From assembly GCA_031256125.1 (NCBI GenBank), contig JAIRRE010000261.1, positions 1-5,536 of the forward strand: DNA of 5,536 nt. Reading direction: 5' to 3'. Shown here piece after piece: positions 1 through 5,536 of this stretch. The stretch is from Burkholderiaceae bacterium (GTDB lineage Bacteria; Pseudomonadota; Gammaproteobacteria; Burkholderiales; Burkholderiaceae_C). The notes below the pieces were generated by a model. It saw only the letters and a list, made by a program, of their open reading frames with translations, made no database searches and was not told where the DNA came from. Position 1 is the stretch's first letter; each line of letters starts with the position of its first letter. The position numbers were made by a program, and so were the translations under genes.

Positions 1-1
1 G

Positions 2-511
2 ACCTTGCGGGAACACCAGCCCTACGCGCGCTGGGGCGCATCGGGCGCGCAGATGATCGACGTCAACGGCCAACTGTTCGAGGCCGCGCCCGGCGGCGCC
101 AACGACCCCGCGATACCCACGCTCGCCGGCCCTGACGACCAATCGGCCACCGTGCTGGCGATGTACCGCGACTTGAATCCGCTGGTCGCGCCGCTGCACG
201 ACCGCATGGCGGTGCTGGAATTGGAAACCCGGGGCGATTGGCGCGCCTGGTTAACGGGCCGGAGCAGCCCGCCCGGCAGCGGCACTGCGCCGGACGCGGT
301 TATCGAATTGGGCGCAGGCACAGCCGCCGAACTGGCCGCACGCCTGCGAACCTTCGTCGCAACCGTGCCGATGGTGGCGGCGCGCCATCAACGCGGCGTG
401 GCCGACATCGAAACGGCCGATTTGCGCCACGTCAACGGCTACGCGCTGCGCCTCAGGGGCGTGGACACCACTGGCGATCCGGCGGCGGCAAACCCGGTAA
501 CGAAGCAGTAA
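2..511 (+). CDS. ftsQ: Cell division protein FtsQ, C-terminal part (5' end outside window)
   Basis: FtsQ is a bitopic inner-membrane protein of the divisome. Its periplasmic domain binds FtsB/FtsL and links early and late division proteins. The frame is open from the first bases, and 169 residues are visible, against about 276 for the whole E. coli protein. The cytoplasmic tail, membrane helix and most of the POTRA domain therefore lie upstream of the window. Visible family marks, in order, are E-x-x-P-x-ARW near the start, a MIDVNGQLF stretch (DxxGxxF type), PTLAGP, an R-G-DW segment before the substrate strand, IELG, an RLRTFV helix, and near the end DLRHVNGYALRLRG (DLRYxxG type). A Gly/Pro/Ser-rich stretch (SSPPGSGTAPD) lengthens the loop before the IELG strand. 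A TTG at 5 is an internal Leu codon, not a start. The TAA ends 4 bases before ftsA, so the two genes are almost certainly co-transcribed and perhaps translationally coupled. Identification rests on motif recall plus gene order. Confidence 0.93.
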   Translation, partial: TLREHQPYARWGASGAQMIDVNGQLFEAAPGGANDPAIPTLAGPDDQSATVLAMYRDLNPLVAPLHDRMAVLELETRGDWRAWLTGRSSPPGSGTAPDAVIELGAGTAAELAARLRTFVATVPMVAARHQRGVADIETADLRHVNGYALRLRGVDTTGDPAAANPVTKQ

Positions 512-515
512 CGGC

Positions 516-1745
516 ATGGCAAAAGAATACAAGGATCTCATCGTCGGCCTGGATATTGGTACCGCCAAGATCATGGCGGTGGTCGGGGAGGTGCTGCCCG
601 GGGGCGACCTGCGATTGACGGGTCTGGGCATGGCCGCCAGCAACGGTTTGAAGCGCGGCGTGGTAGTCAACATTGATGCCACGGTGGCCAGCATCCAGCA
701 GGCGCTCAAGGAAGCCGAGCTGATGGCCGATTGCAAGATCGCCCGCGTTTACACCGGCATCACCGGCAGCCATATTCGGGGCTTCAACTCCAGCGGCATG
801 GTGGCCGTCAAGGATCGTGAAGTCACCCCGGCGGACGTGGCGCGGGTGATCGACACCGCGCGCGCCATCAACATCTCCAGCGATCAGCGTCTGTTGCTGG
901 TGGAGCCGCAGGAGTTTGCCATCGACGGGCAGGACGTGCGCGAGCCGGTGGGCATGAGCGGTATGCGGCTGGAGGCCAAGGTGCATATCGTCACCGGCGC
1001 GCAGAGCGCTGCCGAGAACATCATCAAATGCGTGCGCCGCTGCGGGTTGGAAGTCGAATACATGATGCTCAACCCGCTGGCTTCGGCGCAGGCCGTGCTG
1101 ACCGAGGACGAGCGCGAGCTGGGCGTGGCGTGCGTGGACATCGGCGCGGGTACCACCGACGTGGCGATCTACGCGGGCGGGGCGATTCGCCACACGGCGG
1201 TGATCCCGATTGCGGGCGATCTCATCACCAGCGACATTGCGATGGCGCTGCGCACGCCCACCAGCGACGCCGAGGACATCAAGGTCGCCAGCGGCTGCGC
1301 CAAGCAGTTGTTGGCCGACGCCAACGTGCAGGTGGAAGTGCCGGGCCTGGGCGATCGCACGCCGCGCATGTTGTCGCGCCAAGCGCTATCGGGCGTGATC
1401 GAACCGCGCGTTGAGGAAATTTTCTCGCTGGTGCAACAGGTGGTGCGCGATTCGGGCTATGAGGAGGTGCTCTCCTCCGGCGTGGTGCTCACCGGCGGCG
1501 CGGCCGCGATGCCCGGCATGGTAGAGCTGGGCGAGGACATTTTTCTCAAATCCGTGCGGCGTGGCGCGGCGCGTTACTCGCGCGCGCTGGCCGACATGGT
1601 GGCCGGGCCGCGCGCGGCCACCGTCATGGGTCTGATGGAAGAAGCGCGTCTGTCGCGGCTGCGCGGCAACCCCGCGACGCAAAACACCGGCATGGTCAAA
1701 AACCTGCTGGCCCACGCCAAAGATTTTATTTTGGGCAATTTTTGA
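516..1745 (+). CDS. ftsA: Cell division protein FtsA, actin-like membrane anchor of the Z ring
   Basis: FtsA is an ATP-binding actin homologue on the cytoplasmic face of the membrane. It tethers FtsZ and recruits downstream divisome proteins. The product is 409 residues, close to the usual 410-420. The phosphate-1 motif GLDIGTAK is at 11-18. The family-specific 1C domain lies at roughly 85-165 and includes VTPADVARVIDTA. Phosphate-2 VDIGAGTTD is at 207-215, and the adenosine motif GVVLTGGAA at 322-330. The last 18 residues (392-409, with KNLLAHAKDFIL) form the amphipathic membrane-targeting helix expected of FtsA, so the protein is intact at both ends. The ATG at 516 directly precedes AKEYKDLIVGLDIG, which matches the family N terminus. 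The only Shine-Dalgarno-like bases are a weak GAAG inside the end of ftsQ, which fits coupling to ftsQ translation. The TGA is followed by an unusually long gap before ftsZ. Confidence 0.98.
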   Translation: MAKEYKDLIVGLDIGTAKIMAVVGEVLPGGDLRLTGLGMAASNGLKRGVVVNIDATVASIQQALKEAELMADCKIARVYTGITGSHIRGFNSSGMVAVKDREVTPADVARVIDTARAINISSDQRLLLVEPQEFAIDGQDVREPVGMSGMRLEAKVHIVTGAQSAAENIIKCVRRCGLEVEYMMLNPLASAQAVLTEDERELGVACVDIGAGTTDVAIYAGGAIRHTAVIPIAGDLITSDIAMALRTPTSDAEDIKVASGCAKQLLADANVQVEVPGLGDRTPRMLSRQALSGVIEPRVEEIFSLVQQVVRDSGYEEVLSSGVVLTGGAAAMPGMVELGEDIFLKSVRRGAARYSRALADMVAGPRAATVMGLMEEARLSRLRGNPATQNTGMVKNLLAHAKDFILGNF

Positions 1746-1794
1746 CACAAAGATTCCAACCCGCCATGACCAACGCTATACCTCGACATGCTCC

Positions 1795-1843
1795 GCAAGC
1801 TTGGCCGTCCGCCGCTCCGGGCGGCGGGCGATGTCCAAGCTGC
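1795..1843 (+). promoter_or_regulatory. Two-part hairpin in the ftsA-ftsZ leader
   Basis: The 178 bases between ftsA and ftsZ contain a large imperfect inverted repeat. The outer stem pairs 1795-1804 with 1835-1843: GC, then AGCTTGG against CCAAGCT, with A1797 bulged. An internal loop separates it from a perfect 7-bp inner stem, CCGCCGC (1809-1815) with GCGGCGG (1821-1827), closed by a 5-base loop. No T-run follows directly; the nearest T-rich stretch is about 1866-1875, so it is not a standard intrinsic terminator. As RNA it would sit about 80 bases upstream of the ftsZ start. It could be an RNA-stability or processing element, or a partial attenuator that sets the FtsZ:FtsA ratio. The pairing is seen directly; the role is inferred. 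Confidence 0.5.
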
Positions 1844-1912
1844 ACCTTGCCTTCTGGTTCTCCAATTTATTTTTCCACCGTGTTTTCCATCAGCAACCCC
1901 GGACAATTCAAC

Positions 1913-1917
1913 AGGAG
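1913..1917 (+). promoter_or_regulatory. Ribosome binding site of ftsZ
   Basis: AGGAG lies 6 bases upstream of the ATG at 1924. It is the best Shine-Dalgarno match among the three conserved cluster genes here. It decides the ftsZ start against longer in-frame options such as the TTG at 1801, which would add 41 residues unlike any FtsZ N terminus. A strong site fits the high FtsZ level needed relative to FtsA. Confidence 0.85.
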
Positions 1918-1923
1918 CCTCCC

Positions 1924-3168
1924 ATGACCATTGAAATGATTGAGAAAGAAGCATTCAACTCCGACACCCGGATCAAGGTAATCGGCGTGGGCGGCGGCGG
2001 CAGTAACGCCGTCGATCACATGATTGAGTGCAACGTCCAAGGCGTCGAATTCATTTGCGCCAACACCGACGCGCAGGCGCTTTCGCACACGCTGGCGGCT
2101 GACACCATCCAGCTTGGCGCAACCGGTCTGGGCGCCGGTAGCAAGCCCGACAAGGGGCGCGAGGCCGCCGAGGCCGCGATTGACGAGATCCGCCAGACCA
2201 TCCGCGGCGCCAACATGCTATTCATCACCGCCGGCATGGGCGGGGGCACTGGTACCGGCGCGGCGCCGGTGATCGCGCGCATCGCCAAGGATATGAACAT
2301 CCTCACCGTCGCCGTGGTGACCAAACCCTTCGACTGGGAAGGCGGCAAGCGCACCAGCAACGCCGAAATCGGCTTGGCGGAGCTGGAAGCAAACGTCGAT
2401 TCCCTGATCGTCGTGCTCAACGAAAAGCTGCTCGAAGTGCTGGGCGACGACATCACCCAGGATCAGGCGTTCGCGCAGGCCAACGACGTGCTCAAGAATG
2501 CCGTCGGCGGGATTGCCGAAATCATCAACGTGCCCGCATACGTCAACGTGGACTTCGAGGACGTGCGCACCGTCATGGGCGAGCCGGGCAAAGCGATGAT
2601 GGGAACCGCGCTGGCGCACGGGCCGGATCGCGCCCGCATCGCCGCCGAGCAGGCGGTGGCCTGCCCGCTGCTGGAAGGCATAGACCTGTCAGGCGCCAAG
2701 GGCGTGTTGGTGCTCATCAGCGCCACCAAAAATTCGCTCAAGCTCTCCGAATCGCGCGAGGCCATGAACACCATCCGCGCCTACGCCGCGTCCGAGGCCA
2801 ATGTCATCTACGGCGTGGCCTACGACGAAACGCTGGGCGAGAACATTCGCGTTACCGTAGTGGCCACCGGCCTGTCGCGTCCCAACATACGCCGCCAGCC
2901 GCTCAACGTCGTGCAAGGCGGGCTGCGCACCGGCACCGACAACGTCGCCTACGCCATGCCCACCCCCGGCAGCGCCGCCGGCCTGATTAGCACAGCGGCG
3001 CCCGCGCCGCGCCCGCGTCCGCAGCAGCCCGACTACAGCGCGATGGAAAAACCCAGCGTCTGGCGCACCCCCAATCGCACCATGGCCGCTGCCAAGGTCG
3101 ATGCGCTGGCCTCCGGCGGCATGGACGACTTCGAAATCCCGGCCTTCCTGCGCAAGCAGGCCGATTGA
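1924..3168 (+). CDS. ftsZ: Cell division protein FtsZ, tubulin-like GTPase
   Basis: FtsZ polymerises with GTP into the cytokinetic ring at midcell and is the scaffold of the divisome. The product is 414 residues, slightly longer than E. coli FtsZ (383). Near the N terminus is IKVIGVGGGGSNAVDHM (17-33), the first nucleotide-binding loop. NTDAQAL is at 47-53. The tubulin signature GGGTGTG is at 106-112. The T7 catalytic loop NVDFEDV is at 208-214, with both acidic residues (D210, D213) that complete the GTPase site of the neighbouring subunit. All core residues are present. After about residue 320 comes a variable Pro/Ala/Arg-rich linker (APAPRPRPQQP). The conserved C-terminal peptide DDFEIPAFLRKQAD at 401-414 binds FtsA, ZipA and other partners. 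The ATG at 1924 is chosen for its good ribosome binding site and normal N terminus. A long structured leader upstream suggests expression partly separate from ftsA. Confidence 0.99.
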   Translation: MTIEMIEKEAFNSDTRIKVIGVGGGGSNAVDHMIECNVQGVEFICANTDAQALSHTLAADTIQLGATGLGAGSKPDKGREAAEAAIDEIRQTIRGANMLFITAGMGGGTGTGAAPVIARIAKDMNILTVAVVTKPFDWEGGKRTSNAEIGLAELEANVDSLIVVLNEKLLEVLGDDITQDQAFAQANDVLKNAVGGIAEIINVPAYVNVDFEDVRTVMGEPGKAMMGTALAHGPDRARIAAEQAVACPLLEGIDLSGAKGVLVLISATKNSLKLSESREAMNTIRAYAASEANVIYGVAYDETLGENIRVTVVATGLSRPNIRRQPLNVVQGGLRTGTDNVAYAMPTPGSAAGLISTAAPAPRPRPQQPDYSAMEKPSVWRTPNRTMAAAKVDALASGGMDDFEIPAFLRKQAD

Positions 3169-3190
3169 CGCGGCCAGGGTTGCGAACGCC

Positions 3191-3211
3191 AGGCGGCCAG
3201 CAGCGCCGCCT
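3191..3211 (+). terminator. GC hairpin after ftsZ, possible weak terminator
   Basis: AGGCGGC (3191-3197) pairs perfectly with GCCGCCT (3205-3211) around a 7-base loop, 22 bases after the ftsZ stop. The tail is only TTACACC, with a looser pyrimidine-rich stretch further on, so intrinsic termination would be inefficient. It may instead protect the mRNA 3' end or act with Rho. The 8-base direct repeat GCGGCCAG (3170 and 3193) overlaps its left arm and is probably chance in such GC-rich DNA. Confidence 0.4.
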
Positions 3212-3300
3212 TACACCCTCCTGCCTGTTCTTTCTCATCGGGGGAGCGGGTGCTGCCTGCTCCATTCTTCGCGGACATAATGCAGCATCCGCATCCTGCC

Positions 3301-4008
3301 ATGCTGATCCACTCCAATACCCTTGACGCTGGCTGGCAGCCGCTGGTGGAGGATTTTCTGCGCGGCGACATTGGCCAGCAACTGCGCGCCCGACTGGCTG
3401 CGCGCCAGACTGCGGGCGTGCACATCTACCCGCCCGAACCTTTGCGTGTGTTCAGCCTCACGCCGCGCGCGGCGGTGCGCGTGGTCATCGTCGGGCAAGA
3501 CCCGTATCACGGGCCAGGGCAGGCCAACGGGCTGGCGTTCGCCGTCGGGCCGGGCGTTCGCCTGCCGCCCAGTCTGCGCAACATTTTCAAGGAACTCACC
3601 CGCAGTCTGGGCCGCGCGCCACGCTGCACGGACGGCCTGCTCGATCATTGGGCGCGGCAGGGCGTGCTGCTCCTCAACCGCAGCTTGACGGTGGAAGACG
3701 GTCAAGCGGGCAGCCACGCCGGCTGGGGCTGGGAGGCGCTGACCGGCGCGGCACTGGCGCAGTTACAAACGCAAACACGCCCGCTGGTCTTTATGCTCTG
3801 GGGCGCGCAAGCGCAAACCCTGCTACCTGCCGACCCGGCCGATCGCGGTCCGCACCTGTGGCTCACCGCCAATCATCCTTCGCCCCTGTCCGCCCAGCGC
3901 CCGCCAGTGCCTTTCATCGGTTGCAATCACTTTCGCAGCGCCAACGATTTTCTGGCCGCCCGCGGCTTGCCGGAAATCGACTGGCTGGGGCTGGCACTGA
4001 CGACATAA
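3301..4008 (+). CDS. ung: Uracil-DNA glycosylase, family 1 (Ung)
   Basis: Ung removes uracil from DNA by cleaving the N-glycosidic bond, the first step of base-excision repair in the cytoplasm. Counting from ATG 3301 the product is 235 residues, against 229 in E. coli. The water-activating loop GQDPYHGPGQA is at 65-75 with catalytic D67 (D64 in E. coli). Next come LAFAV, PPSLRNIFKEL (89-99), WARQGVLLLN (117-126) with the uracil-contacting Asn126, SHAGWGWE, and LWG. The minor-groove loop HPSPLS at 192-197 has catalytic H192 and intercalating L196. The segment after it, AQRPPVPFIGCNHF, is three residues longer than in E. coli and has Gln where E. coli has His. I recall this form in betaproteobacteria. 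The start is uncertain: in-frame ATG 3280 (242 aa) and GTG 3250 (252 aa, with GGGGGAG only 3 bases before it) also exist. 3301 gives the usual N-terminal length but lacks a ribosome site. The stop is secure, and the gene appears intact. Confidence 0.96.
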   Translation: MLIHSNTLDAGWQPLVEDFLRGDIGQQLRARLAARQTAGVHIYPPEPLRVFSLTPRAAVRVVIVGQDPYHGPGQANGLAFAVGPGVRLPPSLRNIFKELTRSLGRAPRCTDGLLDHWARQGVLLLNRSLTVEDGQAGSHAGWGWEALTGAALAQLQTQTRPLVFMLWGAQAQTLLPADPADRGPHLWLTANHPSPLSAQRPPVPFIGCNHFRSANDFLAARGLPEIDWLGLALTT

Positions 4009-4064
4009 TGGTCAACGTAATCCGGGCGCCGCAATGCCCGACGGTCTAGCTGATGCTCGCCGCA

Positions 4065-4092
4065 GCGGCACACCACGCTGCCGCATTTCTTT
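4065..4092 (+). terminator. Candidate intrinsic terminator downstream of ung
   Basis: GCGGCA (4065-4070) pairs with TGCCGC (4079-4084) around an 8-base loop and is followed by ATTTCTTT, which has six T in eight bases. It lies 56 bases after the ung stop. The stem is only 6 bp, and a competing 5-bp pairing (CAGCG with CGCTG, 4063-4080) exists, so strength is probably modest. Position and T-rich tail make it the best terminator candidate in the window. Confidence 0.4.
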
Positions 4093-4156
4093 GCTCGTCC
4101 GGGGTGCACGCCCGAACTGCCAAACATGCCGAGTACAACCTATTCGGTGGACGATT

Positions 4157-4180
4157 TTTAACCTCTACAAAGAGGTAAAA
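4157..4180. repeat. AT-flanked palindrome, possible operator
   Basis: ACCTCT (4161-4166) and AGAGGT (4171-4176) form a perfect inverted repeat around ACAA. One mismatched A/A pair separates it from outer TTT (4157-4159) and AAA (4178-4180). T residues lie on the left and A residues on the right, so neither strand has the T-tail of an intrinsic terminator. It is better explained as a protein-binding dyad or a chance palindrome. It lies 129-149 bases before the ATG at 4306. Confidence 0.35.
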
Positions 4181-4305
4181 GCAATCGAAATGAGACACAG
4201 TACTCTCTACCGGAAGGCACAAAGACTGATTCTCACGCTCGCGCGCAACAGCGGCCTTTGTACAAAAAAACAGCCAAGCAAACGTCAATCGGCAGGTAAT
4301 GGGTC

Positions 4306-5536
4306 ATGAATACGAATACGCATCAGCCCCGATCAAATATCCAGTTGCTTTTCGATGCCGCCCGCATGAGGGCGCTGCATGAACAAGGGCGCTACAAGGA
4401 ATCTCTGGATATCAGTCTACAAATTACCCGCGCCTATCCGGGCGTGATGGATGGGTGGAATGGCGTAGCGGCCAACTATATCCGTTTTGGACGTTGGCAA
4501 GAGGCGATTCGCTACGCGCACGCGGGTCTGGCGCGTGGTGAAAATATATTTGGATATGACACGCTGGCCTTTGCGCATGGCATTCTCGGACAATGGGACG
4601 AGACGCGCCGCTACGGTTTACTGGCCCTGAATATGCGCGTCCGTCAAAACAACGGTGAACCGATTATTCCATGGACGGGGCCAGGGGTTATGCCACCGCC
4701 GCCCAGTTCGCAAACGCGCGAGCGCAACGTGATCGTGTTCTCGCTGTTCGGCGGTAATTCCAAATACTGCGAACCGGCGGTTTTGAATGTGCAGGAGCAA
4801 CCGAGCATTTATCCAAACTGGGTTTGCCGGTTTTACGTCGATGCCAGCGTCCCGGAGAGCGTCATCAACCGCCTACGGGCGGGCGGCGCGCAAATCATTT
4901 TCGTCGAAGAGCCTGCCGCGCAATGGCCAGGGCCGATGTGGCGGTTACTGGCGCTGGACGATCCACAAATGCATCGAATACTGTTCCGCGACGCGGATTC
5001 GGTGATTTCGCGGTATGAAGCGGCAGCGGTGGAACAGTGGCTTGCCAGCGGCAAGCGGTTTCATATGATGCGCGATTGGTATTCGCATACGGAATTAATG
5101 CTGGCCGGGCTGTGGGGTGTTGTCGCGGGCTCTCTGCCGCCGCTGGATAAATTGATACAGCGCTTTATGAGCAAGCCGCTCGAATCAAGGCATTTTGCCG
5201 ATCAATTTTTCTTGCGCCAATACGTCTGGCCCTATGCGCGCGCCAGCCTGATGCAACACGATTCGGTTTTTGGTTTTATGAATGCCGCACTATTTCCTTC
5301 TGATGAAAGACCAGAAGGTTTTCATGTCGGCTGTATCGAAAGCCTGCCCGTTTTTACCCTGAAAACCGATCTGCCGGATGGTTCGGAAGTCACTTGGGGG
5401 TTGTTCCAGATTCAAAAGCTGGATGACGGGCAAATCCAGGAAAAGTTAATCTGCGCTTATCCTGGAACAGTAAAAGATGGTATCGTGAAAGCGCATATTC
5501 CCGTGCGCTACGTCCGGTGGCTGAAACAAGGCACGG
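4306..5536 (+). CDS. TPR-repeat protein with putative glycosyltransferase-A-like domain (3' end outside window)
   Basis: A continuous frame of at least 410 codons runs from ATG 4306 off the window end, with GGCAGG upstream (9 bases between AGG and ATG) as a fair ribosome site. No signal peptide or membrane helix is visible. Residues about 14-111 form three TPR-like helical pairs (for example LHEQGRYKESLDISLQI, YIRFGRWQEAIRYAHAGL, HGILGQWDETRRYGLLAL), probably a protein-binding or oligomerising module. A Pro-rich linker (129-135) leads to a second domain starting at about 141 with VIVFSLFGGNSKYCEPAVLN, then YPNWVCRFYVD. FRDADS (227-232) is a probable DxD metal and nucleotide-sugar motif, followed by EQWLASGKRFHMMRD (243-257) and LAGLWG. 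I recall this order from proteobacterial TPR-glycosyltransferase-like proteins, where the region after FHxMRD usually reads HPxH; here it is WYSH. The part after about 330 may be a separate beta-rich domain that I cannot name. Substrate and acceptor are unknown; glycan or glycoprotein synthesis is inferred. Local GC is lower than in the fts genes. Confidence 0.8.
   Translation, partial: MNTNTHQPRSNIQLLFDAARMRALHEQGRYKESLDISLQITRAYPGVMDGWNGVAANYIRFGRWQEAIRYAHAGLARGENIFGYDTLAFAHGILGQWDETRRYGLLALNMRVRQNNGEPIIPWTGPGVMPPPPSSQTRERNVIVFSLFGGNSKYCEPAVLNVQEQPSIYPNWVCRFYVDASVPESVINRLRAGGAQIIFVEEPAAQWPGPMWRLLALDDPQMHRILFRDADSVISRYEAAAVEQWLASGKRFHMMRDWYSHTELMLAGLWGVVAGSLPPLDKLIQRFMSKPLESRHFADQFFLRQYVWPYARASLMQHDSVFGFMNAALFPSDERPEGFHVGCIESLPVFTLKTDLPDGSEVTWGLFQIQKLDDGQIQEKLICAYPGTVKDGIVKAHIPVRYVRWLKQGT

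Larger units (their letters stand above)
4009..4305. other. Intergenic region between ung and the TPR-glycosyltransferase gene
   Basis: These 297 bases show no convincing gene. The first half is GC-rich and holds a candidate terminator. From about 4151 it becomes AT-richer, with T and A runs around a palindrome (4157-4180), a 10-base perfect palindrome TTTGTACAAA (4257-4266) and an A7 run from 4264. Short frames on both strands here encode Arg/Cys-rich low-information peptides that match no family I know. I found no clear paired -35/-10 promoter, although the AT-rich half is the natural place for one. The composition change makes this a plausible boundary between the conserved cluster and a more variable segment. 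Confidence 0.5.

Noticed and set aside
453..1382. 309-codon open frame on the minus strand opposite ftsA
   Set aside because: It lies antisense to a clearly real ftsA. Its product is rich in His, Arg, Ala and Gly in the pattern expected from the complement of GC-rich codons, and it shows no domain. It is a shadow frame.
1742..1747. Exact TTGACA (-35 consensus) overlapping the ftsA stop codon
   Set aside because: At the expected 16-18 base spacing the sequence is around CCATGACC, with no resemblance to TATAAT. The nearest TATA-like bases (about 1777-1780) are too far away.
1847..1873. Possible ftsZ promoter TTGCCT with TATTTT
   Set aside because: Each box matches only four of six consensus bases and the spacer is 15, too short to support a call without transcript data.
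1766..1927. 53-residue frame in the ftsZ leader ending in an ATGA overlap with the ftsZ start
   Set aside because: It has no ribosome site, a Pro/Ser-rich unrecognisable product, and it runs through the hairpin. ftsZ has its own strong AGGAG site and does not need coupling. The overlap arises simply from ftsZ beginning ATGACC.
4023..4040. Hairpin CGGGC/GCCCG just after ung as a terminator
   Set aside because: It is a 5-bp stem with an 8-base loop and no T-tail. The hairpin at 4065-4084 with its T-rich tail is the better candidate.
3927..4127. 66-codon minus-strand frame with a CGSVVCRCG cysteine cluster, overlapping the end of ung
   Set aside because: The cysteines hint at a zinc site, but much of the frame is antisense to ung, the rest has no partner cysteine pair, and no family is recognisable.

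Overview
The window is GC-rich DNA from a proteobacterium, most likely a betaproteobacterium or a close gammaproteobacterial relative. The evidence is the order ftsQ-ftsA-ftsZ, an FtsZ C-terminal tail (IPAFLRKQAD) identical to that of E. coli, and an Ung with the SAQRPPVPFIGCNHF form of the DNA-intercalation loop. I recall that form as common in betaproteobacteria but have not checked it. No species can be named from the sequence alone.

Layout, all on the plus strand. Positions 2-511 hold the C-terminal part of FtsQ. Complete ftsA (516-1745) follows after 4 bases. A 178-base leader with a strong two-part hairpin (1795-1843) separates ftsA from complete ftsZ (1924-3168). A short GC hairpin follows ftsZ, then ung, a uracil-DNA glycosylase gene (best start 3301, end 4008). 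A gene-free stretch of 297 bases (4009-4305) holds a candidate terminator and an AT-flanked palindrome. The window ends inside an open frame starting at 4306 that runs at least 410 codons without a stop. It encodes tetratricopeptide (TPR)-like repeats followed by a glycosyltransferase-A-like domain with a DxD motif.

Functionally, 1-3168 is the end of the dcw (division and cell wall) cluster. FtsZ makes the cytokinetic ring, FtsA anchors it to the membrane, and FtsQ recruits later divisome proteins from the periplasmic side. Ung is a housekeeping base-excision repair enzyme that has no direct role in division. The end of the window differs in character: lower and uneven GC, more AT-rich codons, and a probable sugar-transfer protein, as is typical of variable surface-polysaccharide genes. 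I read the region after ung as the edge of the conserved cluster and the start of a more variable segment.

I found no transposase, CRISPR array, tRNA or rRNA. The most interesting items are the TPR-glycosyltransferase protein and the structured ftsA-ftsZ leader. Neither is proven to be a new system.
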